Positions 1 through 5,409 are shown, counted from the first letter of the stretch. The stretch is DNA of 5,959 nt from Planctomycetaceae bacterium (GCA_031267635.1 JAIRYX010000286.1:1-5959), one strand, 5' to 3'. Notes: generated by a model from the letters alone, not told the origin. Program-made: numbers and translations.

Positions 1-294
1 TTATTGGCTTCAATAATTCATTTATTGGCTTCAATAATCCGGTTATTGGCTTCAATAATTCGGTTATTGGCTTCAATAATTCGGTTATTGGCTTCAATAA
101 TTCATTTATTGGCTTCAATAATTCGGTTATTGGCTTCAATAATTCATTTATTGGCTTCAATAATTCGGTTATTGACTTCAATAATTCGCGTTGCGGCGCC
201 GGAAACTCGGTTGCCGACGCCGACATTTCGGTTTATGACGCCAAATTTTACGTTCGCGACGTTAAATTTCCGGTTTCTGGCGCTCGCTCGAAGG
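1..294. repeat. 21-bp tandem repeat array (about 14 units, runs off left edge)
   Basis: Nine consecutive 21-bp units (1-189) share the core TTATTGGCTTCAATAATTC and end in either GG or AT. They differ by single bases, for example ATCC in unit 2 and TTGACT in unit 9. Five further units in the same 21-bp register (190-294) are strongly diverged and GC-richer, with a GACGCC-N-AA-TTT-CGG-like pattern. The array is cut by the left window edge, so its true length is unknown. Because 21 is a multiple of three, any frame without a stop in the unit stays open. That makes coding capacity hard to infer. Confidence 0.95.
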
Positions 295-342
295 AATACG
301 AGGGACTCTTGGGACTTTGAGAGGGCGTTTTTTGATTTTTGA
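1..342 (+). CDS. Possible repeat-encoded reading frame (doubtful, partial at 5' end)
   Basis: The frame beginning at base 1 is open to a TGA at 340-342 and encodes nine heptapeptides LLASIIR/H. Five diverged heptads of the type L-P-T-P-T-F-R follow, then a short non-repeat tail ending RAFFDF. No start codon or ribosome binding site is visible, because the frame enters from the left edge. Two other frames are also open across the array: + frame 3 (heptad IGFNNSV, ending at a TGA at 318-320) and a minus frame (heptad ELLKPIT, with an ATG at 224-226). Openness in three frames is what a 21-bp noncoding array would also give, so I do not trust this as a gene. No function can be assigned. Confidence 0.2.
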   Translation, partial: LLASIIHLLASIIRLLASIIRLLASIIRLLASIIHLLASIIRLLASIIHLLASIIRLLTSIIRVAAPETRLPTPTFRFMTPNFTFATLNFRFLALARRNTRDSWDFERAFFDF

Positions 343-350
343 GTATCTGC

Positions 351-532
351 GTAACATGAGTTTATAAAATTCCCTTAGTAGCCCACAAAACCCCCAACAT
401 GCGTTCGTATTCCCTTTATTTTTCGTTTAATTTTGATAACAACCCATGATCTAAAAAATAAAGGCATAAAGGCGAGTTTGGGAGCTTTGTTGGCTAATAA
501 GGGAAGCTTGATAAATAAGGGTTGTCATGGTA
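351..532. repeat. Long imperfect inverted repeat (palindrome) in intergenic DNA
   Basis: The left arm at about 361-423 (TTTATAAAATTCCCTTAG...) is complementary to the right arm at about 453-515, roughly 80 percent by eye with few gaps. The central loop is about 29 bases. Weaker matching continues outward: GTAACATGAG at 351-360 against the complement of GTCATGGTAA at 523-532. Such a sequence could fold into one long hairpin as DNA or RNA. It may be a decayed MITE-like element. No target duplication is evident at either edge, and no protein is encoded. Confidence 0.65.
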
Positions 533-543
533 AAGTCGTTCGG

Positions 544-601
544 GTAACGAGGCAGTTGACCAGTGCGGATTTATTGGGCTTGGGCAACTGACGCCCTCGT
601 T
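544..601. repeat. Dispersed palindromic element, copy B
   Basis: AACGAGG CAGTTG (546-558) is complementary to CAACTG (585-590) plus CCTCGTT (595-601), with a four-base bulge. This makes a hairpin with 13 paired bases and a loop that starts CC and ends GG. The 39-bp core at 553-591 matches the reverse complement of 3162-3200 at 32 of 39 positions without gaps, so this is one copy of a dispersed family. A short T run (600-603) follows the stem. It could act as a weak terminator for transcription arriving from the left, but no gene is there to terminate. Confidence 0.7.
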
Positions 602-628
602 TTCTATGGCGTTTTCAAATATTATCCT

Positions 629-742
629 CCCAAAAACGAGATAATCAGGAAGTTCCCAGTATCCCTCAAGTCCCTTTTGTCCTCAAAACAAATACAAACT
701 CAAGGAATATTGCCCCAAAAAATCGAAATAATCAGGAAATTC
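629..742. repeat. Pair of direct repeats about 27 bp long, 87 bp apart
   Basis: CCCAAAAACGAGATAATCAG (from 629) recurs from about 714 as CCCCAAAAAATCGAAATAAT followed by CAGG. The shared core ATAATCAGGAA-TTC lies at 641-655 and 728-742. Between the copies is a CCCTCAAGTCCCTTTTGTCC block that belongs to the dispersed GGGAC-type sequence also seen at about 3334-3368. A 66-residue open frame crosses this stretch, but its sequence simply reflects the repeat (NEIIRKF and IEIIRKF) and is not a convincing gene. Confidence 0.6.
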
Positions 743-743
743 T

Positions 744-772
744 TTGAAAAGATGAGACCATAATACTATAAT
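744..772 (+). promoter_or_regulatory. Sigma70-type promoter for the membrane ATPase gene
   Basis: TTGAAA (744-749) and a perfect TATAAT (767-772) are separated by exactly 17 bases. This is the best promoter match in the window. Transcription would start near 779, giving a 5' leader of about 63 bases before the ATG at 843. The leader carries a T-rich tract (820-826) and the AGGA ribosome site. The -35 box overlaps the end of the second direct repeat, so repeat-derived DNA may have supplied part of the promoter. Confidence 0.65.
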
Positions 773-829
773 CAACTGTAAGCTGGAAATTTATGTAAAC
801 GCAAACTCAATCCACACGCTTTTTTCTTT

Positions 830-833
830 AGGA
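830..833 (+). promoter_or_regulatory. Ribosome binding site AGGA for the ATPase
   Basis: AGGA sits nine bases before the ATG at 843. This supports that ATG over any internal start, because the conserved N-terminal NPF segment also needs this start. Confidence 0.6.
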
Positions 834-842
834 CGGTAAACA

Positions 843-2348
843 ATGAAACTTCGTGACTATTTTGAGCATTTTGGTATTGAAGGCAACCCGTTTTCGGAAG
901 AAGACGCGCAGAAAGATCAGGTTTTTCAGGAGCATTGTATCGGCACGACGTTTCATCCGGCGTGGGATAAATTGTATGGAAAGCCGGCCAAACCGGATAC
1001 CGCGATTATTTTCGGCGAAAAAGGAGCCGGAAAAACAGCGCTCCGTTTTCAAATGATGAACGCCGTCAAACAATACAACGACGCGCATCCCGATCATCAT
1101 CCGATTGTCATTGAATACGCCAACTGGAATCCGTTCCTTGATCATTTTCGCCGCCGTTTTTCAGAACGAAAGAAAATTGACGCCATTCTGTCGCGGTGGC
1201 AGCTTTGGGATCACATTGACGCGATCCTGTCGTTGGGCGTAACGCAGGTGGTGGATCAGATTTTGATTCCCGATGAAGTTTCTTATCCGGCGTTTTCCGC
1301 CCGTAAAAAATTAAACGTGTCGGAACTGACACATCACAAAAAACGTGACCTTTTGGCATTGGCGGCGTTTTACGACCAGCCGAAAGGAGACGATTTGTTT
1401 GTGCGATGGAAACAGCTTGCGAAAAGAATCGCGTTTGCCGATTGGAAATCGTTTTTCCGGTTGAACTGGGACTTGTTTCTCGGTATTTTTGTCACGTTGG
1501 CGGTCGTGCTTTTGACGTTCAAATTCAGCGAGTCGGCAAGTAAGGCGTTGACTCGTTGGTGGTTTTATCTGCCGATTTTTGCGTCGTGGTGTCCGCGTCT
1601 TTGGAAGTCCGTTTGCCGTTACAACCGCGCATTTGGAGTGGTCAGACGGCTGCGCGTGTTGGCTCCGAACACATCGGCAACATTCAGGCGATTGCTCCGC
1701 TTTGAGCCGGTTGATTATTCCGGCATTTCTTTTCCTAATCGTCGCGGCACAGACACACGTTATGAATTGTTGAGCCGGTTTCTCGACGTCATTGACACGC
1801 TCGGTTATCGCGGCATGATTGTTCTTATTGACCAAGTCGATGAACCGTATTTAATCAGCGGTTCGCCGGAACTGATGCAAAAAGTGCTATGGCCCATGTT
1901 CGATAATAAGCTTTTAAAGTATCCCGGCGTCGGTTTTAAGTTTTTGTTGCCGAGTGAATTGTTGCGGTTTCTGGAACGTGAAACGCCGGAATTTCATCAG
2001 CGAGCAAGAATCGATAAACAAAATTTGATTCGTTCTCTTGATTGGACAGGGCAATCGCTTTACGACCTTGCCAACGACCGGATTCAGTCGTGCAGTAAAA
2101 AAGCCGGCGTAAAAATTGACGACTTTTTTGATTCGCCGATTTCTCGTAAGCATTTAGAAACGGCGTTTGAACAGCTTCGCGTGCCGCGTCATTTGTTCAA
2201 GTTTTTGTACCGCGTGATTATGGCACATGTGAATACGCACAGCGACGGCGAACCGGTTTGGCAAATTTCGCCGTCACGTTTCGAGACGGAACTTGCGCTT
2301 TACTTAAACGACCGCCGCGCGTCCGAGCGAAATGTCGGGGTGATTTGA
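843..2348 (+). CDS. P-loop ATPase with internal transmembrane pair (KAP/AAA-like)
   Basis: This is a 501-residue protein, complete from ATG (AGGA site nine bases upstream) to TGA. The N-terminus YFEHFGIEGNPF (6-17) resembles the entry segment of ExeA/Orc1-like AAA ATPases. A clear Walker A, GEKGAGKT (58-65), follows. A Walker B-like strand, MIVLIDQVDEP (325-335), has D330 and the D333-E334 pair. FKFLLPSEL (365-373) could be a sensor-like strand. Between Walker A and B are two hydrophobic stretches, about 209-226 and 238-255, probably a membrane hairpin. A membrane insertion inside the NTPase domain is the hallmark of KAP-type NTPases, so I infer an inner-membrane-anchored ATPase with both globular parts cytoplasmic. 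No effector, nuclease or protease domain is visible and the substrate is unknown. It has its own promoter and is not in an operon here. The ATPase call is firm; the KAP assignment is tentative. Confidence 0.9.
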   Translation: MKLRDYFEHFGIEGNPFSEEDAQKDQVFQEHCIGTTFHPAWDKLYGKPAKPDTAIIFGEKGAGKTALRFQMMNAVKQYNDAHPDHHPIVIEYANWNPFLDHFRRRFSERKKIDAILSRWQLWDHIDAILSLGVTQVVDQILIPDEVSYPAFSARKKLNVSELTHHKKRDLLALAAFYDQPKGDDLFVRWKQLAKRIAFADWKSFFRLNWDLFLGIFVTLAVVLLTFKFSESASKALTRWWFYLPIFASWCPRLWKSVCRYNRAFGVVRRLRVLAPNTSATFRRLLRFEPVDYSGISFPNRRGTDTRYELLSRFLDVIDTLGYRGMIVLIDQVDEPYLISGSPELMQKVLWPMFDNKLLKYPGVGFKFLLPSELLRFLERETPEFHQRARIDKQNLIRSLDWTGQSLYDLANDRIQSCSKKAGVKIDDFFDSPISRKHLETAFEQLRVPRHLFKFLYRVIMAHVNTHSDGEPVWQISPSRFETELALYLNDRRASERNVGVI

Positions 2349-2364
2349 ACGCTTGATAACATAA

Positions 2365-2387
2365 TAGCTCATGCGTAACATGAGTTA
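2365..2387 (+). terminator. Short hairpin after the ATPase gene (possible transcript end)
   Basis: TAGCTCATG (2365-2373) pairs with CATGAGTTA (2379-2387): nine pairs including one G-T, with a five-base loop. It lies 16 bases past the ATPase stop codon. No T run follows on either strand, so it is not a classical intrinsic terminator. It may only protect the 3' end. The loop and right arm contain the 12-mer CGTAACATGAGT that recurs elsewhere in the window. Confidence 0.3.
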
Positions 2388-2390
2388 CTT

Positions 2391-2455
2391 AAAAATCCAA
2401 AAGGCGAATCTCAAAAGCCCCAAGAGACTCTCGTGTCCCTCCGAATGAGCGTCCT
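2391..2455. repeat. Inverted, degenerate copy of the 280-345 intergenic block
   Basis: The reverse complement of this stretch aligns along its length with 280-345. Both carry GCTC, then a purine-rich run with GAGGGA-C-CGAG, CTCTTGGG and TTTGAGA, then GGATTTTT or TGATTTTT ending in a (A/G)AGTA motif. The two copies are in opposite orientation and lie on either side of the ATPase gene, about 2 kb apart. It occupies most of the 122-bp gap between the convergent ATPase and DhaL genes. No protein is encoded. Confidence 0.55.
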
Positions 2456-2470
2456 GTTATAAAGACAAAG

Positions 2471-3091
2471 CTAAACACTTTTCGCAAAAGCGTCAAAAAT
2501 GAGAGCAATGCTGGTTGCGCCGGCGTCGATGTGACCAACAGACCGCTCGCCGAGATTACGGGCGCGTCCGAATTTTGCGACGTAGTCTCTTGTCGATTCC
2601 GCTCCTTGGGCGGCGGCAACGGCGGCGGATTCGAGGGCGGATTTCAAATCGGATTTCCCTGACATTTGATCAACTGCCGGAATTAACGCATCCATCAACG
2701 TTTTATCGCCGATTTTCGCTTTCGTTTGCTTACGGACGCCCGCTAAACCGCTTTCAAAGAGAGCAATTGCCGCAGTTGCGTCAAGTTCTTCCGACGTCAC
2801 CGCTTCGCTCATTCCCATAAAAAACGAACCGATCAGCGAACTCGTCGAACCGCAGTCCTCGCCCATCACCGCCCAGCCGACGTTGTAAAGTATTTCTTTC
2901 AACGCTTGCCCCGCCGGAGCGTCGGAGACCGACTTTGCCGCCGCGCGAATGGCTTTGACAATCGACGTGCCGTGATCGCCGTCGCCTGTCGCGGAATCCA
3001 GTTGATTGAGATAGGAAACGTTTGCCTCAATCGTTTCGGAAACCGCCGTGAGCATTTTCCGAAGAATTTCAATATTCAATTGTGTTGCCAT
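2471..3091 (-). CDS. dhaL: Dihydroxyacetone kinase-type DhaL subunit
   Basis: This is a 206-residue cytosolic protein of normal DhaL length. DhaL is the nucleotide-binding subunit that phosphorylates dihydroxyacetone (or a related ketose or triose) held covalently by DhaK. Its phosphoryl source is ATP, or the PTS protein DhaM through bound ADP. The Mg-nucleotide motif LDSATGDGDHG (31-41) keeps the three aspartates D32, D37 and D39 with canonical spacing. MGEDCGSTSSLIGSFF (76-91) is the second nucleotide-contact loop. GDKTLMDALIPA (128-139) and GRARNLGERSVGHIDAGA (175-192) are the conserved C-terminal motifs. I chose the ATG at 3089-3091 (MATQLN) because the DhaL fold begins here; a start 11 codons upstream adds only an unconserved MTAAYFTTRKI. 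No DhaK or DhaM gene lies in the window, so partner and phosphate donor cannot be decided here. Confidence 0.92.
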   Translation of the reverse strand: MATQLNIEILRKMLTAVSETIEANVSYLNQLDSATGDGDHGTSIVKAIRAAAKSVSDAPAGQALKEILYNVGWAVMGEDCGSTSSLIGSFFMGMSEAVTSEELDATAAIALFESGLAGVRKQTKAKIGDKTLMDALIPAVDQMSGKSDLKSALESAAVAAAQGAESTRDYVAKFGRARNLGERSVGHIDAGATSIALIFDAFAKSV

Positions 3092-3153
3092 AATTTTTCT
3101 CGTTGTGAAATACGCTGCAGTCAAAAGACTTTAGGCGAGAGGATAAAAATATC

Positions 3154-3214
3154 GTAACTATTCAGTTACTCAAACCAAATAAATCCACATTGGACAACTG
3201 TATACTCATGTTAC
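3154..3214. repeat. Dispersed palindromic element, copy A (GTAAC...GTTAC)
   Basis: This 61-bp stretch starts GTAACTATTCAGTTAC and ends ACTCATGTTAC, so its ends are inverted (GTAAC/GTTAC) with an inner CAGTT/AACTG pair. Its 39-bp core (3162-3200) is the reverse complement of copy B (553-591) at 32 of 39 positions. The first 13 bases are also identical to the terminus of the IS66-type MITE at 4208, which suggests a shared or derived end sequence. It lies about 60 bases upstream of dhaL, within that gene's probable promoter region. Confidence 0.65.
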
Positions 3215-3278
3215 GTACTGTAAGTAGAAAAAACAATATCGGAATTTTGACATAAAAATCCTTGAAAATGGCTAAAAT

Positions 3279-3400
3279 ACTCCTCACACTCGAAATTTCG
3301 ACTTTTAAGACAGGTGTTGATCATTCATCACATCCCCAAAGTCCCTTTTGTCTCTAATATCCCTTTGAGAATGAAAACCGAATTTAAAAGTGTGAGGAGT
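3279..3400. repeat. Inverted repeat with 12-bp perfect arms, overlapping the glycosyltransferase 3' end
   Basis: ACTCCTCACACT (3279-3290) is exactly complementary to AGTGTGAGGAGT (3389-3400). Partial matching continues inward for about another 16 bases on each side. The enclosed 98 bases include a CCAAAGTCCCTTTTGTCTC block of the dispersed GGGAC type (about 3334-3368). The right arm supplies the last codons of the glycosyltransferase fragment (LHSSHF and stop). No clear target duplication flanks the arms. It may be a small mobile or recombining element. Confidence 0.65.
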
Positions 3401-3953
3401 GTAACTTGTCGATCTCGTCTTGTATAATATGATAAATATACATCGAATATCCCGCCGTTGCAACCGGCTCAAAATTGAGAAAATAACGATATTGTTTTTC
3501 GCGGCTGTAAAGATAATTAACGCTCAAGGCGTACCAGCCGGGTTGCGGTTTATTCGCGGGCGGCATATCTTTTGACGAGATTGTCGTTAATTCTAACGGA
3601 TAACTTCCCCAATAGGCGACTTTTATATCTTTCGCTTCGAGATGTTTTTGATACCATTTTTCCAAATAAAATAAATCTTGTCCCCAATCGATATTGGAAT
3701 CACGTAAATGACGCGCGCCGTTGCGAGTTCCGGCGGAAAGAATGGACTTTGTTTTTTGCCAAAACGTTTTCTTCTGCCAAGCGGTTTCAGAAACTTCCGG
3801 CGGAGGTTTCGGATAGTTTTTATCTTCGGGCGTTGGAAGAATCGCGGCAAGTTCGTTAAAGTAAGACAAACTATGCGGATAAAGTGACAAACTACTCAAC
3901 ACTGACCAAACAAGCAAAACCGATGCAATTGTTGCGATAACCGGACGTTTCAT
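3384..3953 (-). CDS. C-terminal fragment of a GT39-type glycosyltransferase (truncated remnant)
   Basis: These 189 residues match only the tail of planctomycete GT39/ArnT-type mannosyltransferases. Such membrane enzymes move sugars from polyprenyl phosphate carriers to extracytoplasmic acceptors. The fragment has the last transmembrane helix (5-24), then YPHSLSYFNEL (25-35), DSNIDWGQDL (85-94), and PGWYALSVNYLYSRE with FLNFEPVATAGYSMYIYHI (138-176). The N-terminal catalytic part with its acidic motif and most of the helices is absent. The same frame continues upstream of the ATG for 13 codons (VFLWISKVGKAFT, 3954-3992), also family-like, until a TGA at 3993-3995. The ATG is therefore probably an internal methionine and the gene a decayed remnant. 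The final LHSSHF lies in an inverted repeat arm and may be foreign. Catalytic activity is not expected. Confidence 0.8.
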   Translation of the reverse strand: MKRPVIATIASVLLVWSVLSSLSLYPHSLSYFNELAAILPTPEDKNYPKPPPEVSETAWQKKTFWQKTKSILSAGTRNGARHLRDSNIDWGQDLFYLEKWYQKHLEAKDIKVAYWGSYPLELTTISSKDMPPANKPQPGWYALSVNYLYSREKQYRYFLNFEPVATAGYSMYIYHIIQDEIDKLHSSHF

Positions 3954-3995
3954 TGTAAACGCCTTACCGACTTTGCTGATCCAAAGAAAAACTCA

Positions 3996-4199
3996 ACAGC
4001 CACGACATCCAACTAAATTACCACCCAAGGTTTTGAGTTGGTTTCATCGTCGTTAGATTCTTGCAACAGATCACGTTGTGGAGTTTGGGTGTTTTTACTG
4101 TACCTTAATTTCCTTTTATTATAGGTTGAGATGACATTTTCTATTATGTGATGCTTATTAAATATTGTTTTTCTCAAAATCTTTGTGATTTAAATTGAT
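3996..4199. other. Intergenic stretch without a recognisable gene
   Basis: Between the glycosyltransferase breakpoint and the MITE I see no coding sequence and no continuation of the lost glycosyltransferase. The one notable item is AAGGTTTTGAGTTGG (4027-4041), which matches the inner part of the MITE end (GGTTTTGGGTTGG, 4229-4241) at 12 of 13 bases. It may be a worn remnant of a related element. The rest, from about 4100, is AT-rich. Confidence 0.5.
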
Positions 4200-4306
4200 C
4201 ATTATTTGTAACTATTCAGTAGGGGGCAGGTTTTGGGTTGGAATATGCCAAAATTTCGTCTGTCCTCACTCAAAACCATGGCTCTACTGAATAGTTACCA
4301 TTATTT
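4200..4306. mobile_element. IS66-type MITE (91 bp) with 8-bp target duplication
   Basis: The element spans 4208-4298. Its ends are perfect 15-bp inverted repeats, GTAACTATTCAGTAG (4208-4222) and CTACTGAATAGTTAC (4284-4298). Imperfect complementarity continues inward through GGTTTTG-GT. Immediately outside both ends is the identical octamer CATTATTT (4200-4207 and 4299-4306). Ends beginning GTAA and 8-bp target duplications are characteristic of the IS66 family. The element carries no transposase, so it would depend on an IS66-type enzyme acting in trans. It lies four bases past the stop codon of the AT-rich gene at 4311, where its hairpin might end that transcript. The intact duplication suggests a fairly recent insertion. 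Confidence 0.88.
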
Positions 4307-4310
4307 TTAT

Positions 4311-5288
4311 TCATATTTTTCTTTTATGGAATTTAATAAAAACACTTATACTTATAAGTATAATTCCTGAAACAATAAATATAATTCTAATGATATTAAA
4401 TTTTGCCGGTTGAATTTCTGTTGTTCTATCTGGTGATACATATCGCGAAGATAATTTTTCACCATCCCAATAACCAATAATCTTGCTGATGCGATAATCA
4501 GTAACCGTTGTATTGAGAGGAATATTAAGCGATTTTAACGTAAAATAATCATTGGGAAAAGTTGGGGTTATTTCAAGTTTTTTGACATGAATTGTTCTAT
4601 CCCAAACCTTTTCATTTTGTTCATATCTTACAGCATGTATTTCTGATGGAAAAATGTCATTATTCTTATAAGTGGAATTGACTTCAACATAAAGAATACC
4701 TTCAGCTTTTCTGGTTACTCGATAAACACGAAAAGTCGGTTCTTCTATCCAATAATCAAATTCCGCAAAAGTATTTGAACAATGGACACGCCAAAATTTT
4801 TTTCCATTTAATTCTTCTTTTGATGCTGTACCATTTGATCTAGCATGTTCAATAGTTAACCAAAAGCGGATGGTTTTATCAATATCTTTTGATGGTGTCA
4901 ATTCCATAATTCGAGGGTCAAATAATACCATTGCTCGTGTAAAAGCCATAGGAATATCTGTTAATACAACATCGCTTTGTCCATAACGGAAAGAATACAC
5001 GTCTTTATTTTTATCAATGATTCCAATGTGTCCAACAAAATTTTTTGTTGGTAATTCATGGAAAAACCTTTTTTCTCCTGATAAACTTGCTTTTGTTGTT
5101 AGTATCATATTTCCATAATCAATATCATCTTTGTATATTGTATCAAATTCAATATTAAGATTATCCAATTTTGACAAACGTGCTTCTACGCCTTGCAACA
5201 GTACTACTGATTTTGTATCGGAAAAAACAGAATTTACATTGCAATTTGTTATTATTGATAATACAATAAATATTTTAAAGTTTTTCAT
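4311..5288 (-). CDS. Secreted or membrane-anchored LolA-like hypothetical protein
   Basis: This 325-residue protein has a hydrophobic N-terminal signal (about 1-23, MKNFKIFIVLSIITN...). A long beta-rich extracytoplasmic region follows, and a C-terminal membrane helix (about 299-317) ends in the basic tail KFHKRKI. The body has strand-like patterns such as ARLSKLDNLNIEFDTIY (36-52) and DYWIEEPTFRVYRVTRK (178-194). It also has PTFPNDYFTL (242-251) and a late TTVTDYRISKIIGYWDGEKL block (260-279). This layout recalls LolA/LolB-like proteins that are common and mostly uncharacterised in planctomycetes; the assignment is an impression, not a proof. It is much richer in A and T than the ATPase or dhaL, suggesting a different origin or relaxed composition. 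No strong ribosome site precedes the ATG. The Cys-rich gene lies upstream on the same strand, 219 bases away. Confidence 0.8.
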   Translation of the reverse strand: MKNFKIFIVLSIITNCNVNSVFSDTKSVVLLQGVEARLSKLDNLNIEFDTIYKDDIDYGNMILTTKASLSGEKRFFHELPTKNFVGHIGIIDKNKDVYSFRYGQSDVVLTDIPMAFTRAMVLFDPRIMELTPSKDIDKTIRFWLTIEHARSNGTASKEELNGKKFWRVHCSNTFAEFDYWIEEPTFRVYRVTRKAEGILYVEVNSTYKNNDIFPSEIHAVRYEQNEKVWDRTIHVKKLEITPTFPNDYFTLKSLNIPLNTTVTDYRISKIIGYWDGEKLSSRYVSPDRTTEIQPAKFNIIRIIFIVSGIILISISVFIKFHKRKI

Positions 5289-5342
5289 ATTTACTACTCA
5301 CAATAATAAACTTTAGTAACTTTTAAACAATAATATTTACAA

Positions 5343-5391
5343 AATAGATGGATAATAGCTTGATGTACTATCCACCTATTCTATTTTTTTT
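5343..5391 (+). terminator. AT-rich hairpin followed by T run (orientation uncertain)
   Basis: AATAGATGGATA (5343-5354) pairs with TATCCACCTATT (5369-5380) with one A-C mismatch and a 14-base loop. On the + strand a run of eight T follows (5384-5391), the shape of an intrinsic terminator. However, the genes on both sides are on the minus strand, where the T run becomes an A run ahead of the stem. It might instead be a leader hairpin for the gene at 4311-5288. Confidence 0.3.
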
Positions 5392-5409
5392 ACACTTTCA
5401 TATAATTTG

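Noticed and set aside
1..189. CRISPR array
   Set aside because: The units are contiguous 21-bp tandem repeats with no unique spacers and no cas genes nearby.
563..763. 66-residue open frame on + in the 5' intergenic region
   Set aside because: It spans a hairpin, two copies of a direct repeat and a promoter -35 box. Its residues mirror the repeat (EIIRKF twice), no ribosome site precedes it, and nothing is recognisable.
1311..1835. 174-residue minus-strand open frame inside the ATPase gene
   Set aside because: It is the antisense shadow of a clear P-loop ATPase. Its composition (many K, R, Q, C) is typical of an antisense frame and it has no motif.
843..2348. Antiphage defence system centred on the ATPase
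   Set aside because: No nuclease, protease, reverse transcriptase, toxin or other effector is encoded in or next to it. A P-loop and a membrane pair alone do not support the claim.
2389..2470. Bidirectional intrinsic terminator between the convergent ATPase and dhaL genes
   Set aside because: I found no GC-rich stem followed by a T run on either strand; only the weak 2365-2387 hairpin is present.
3092..3124. Upstream alternative start of dhaL (MTAAYFTTRKI extension)
   Set aside because: The extension is not part of the DhaL fold. The downstream ATG at 3089-3091 gives the standard N-terminus and a normal length of 206 residues.
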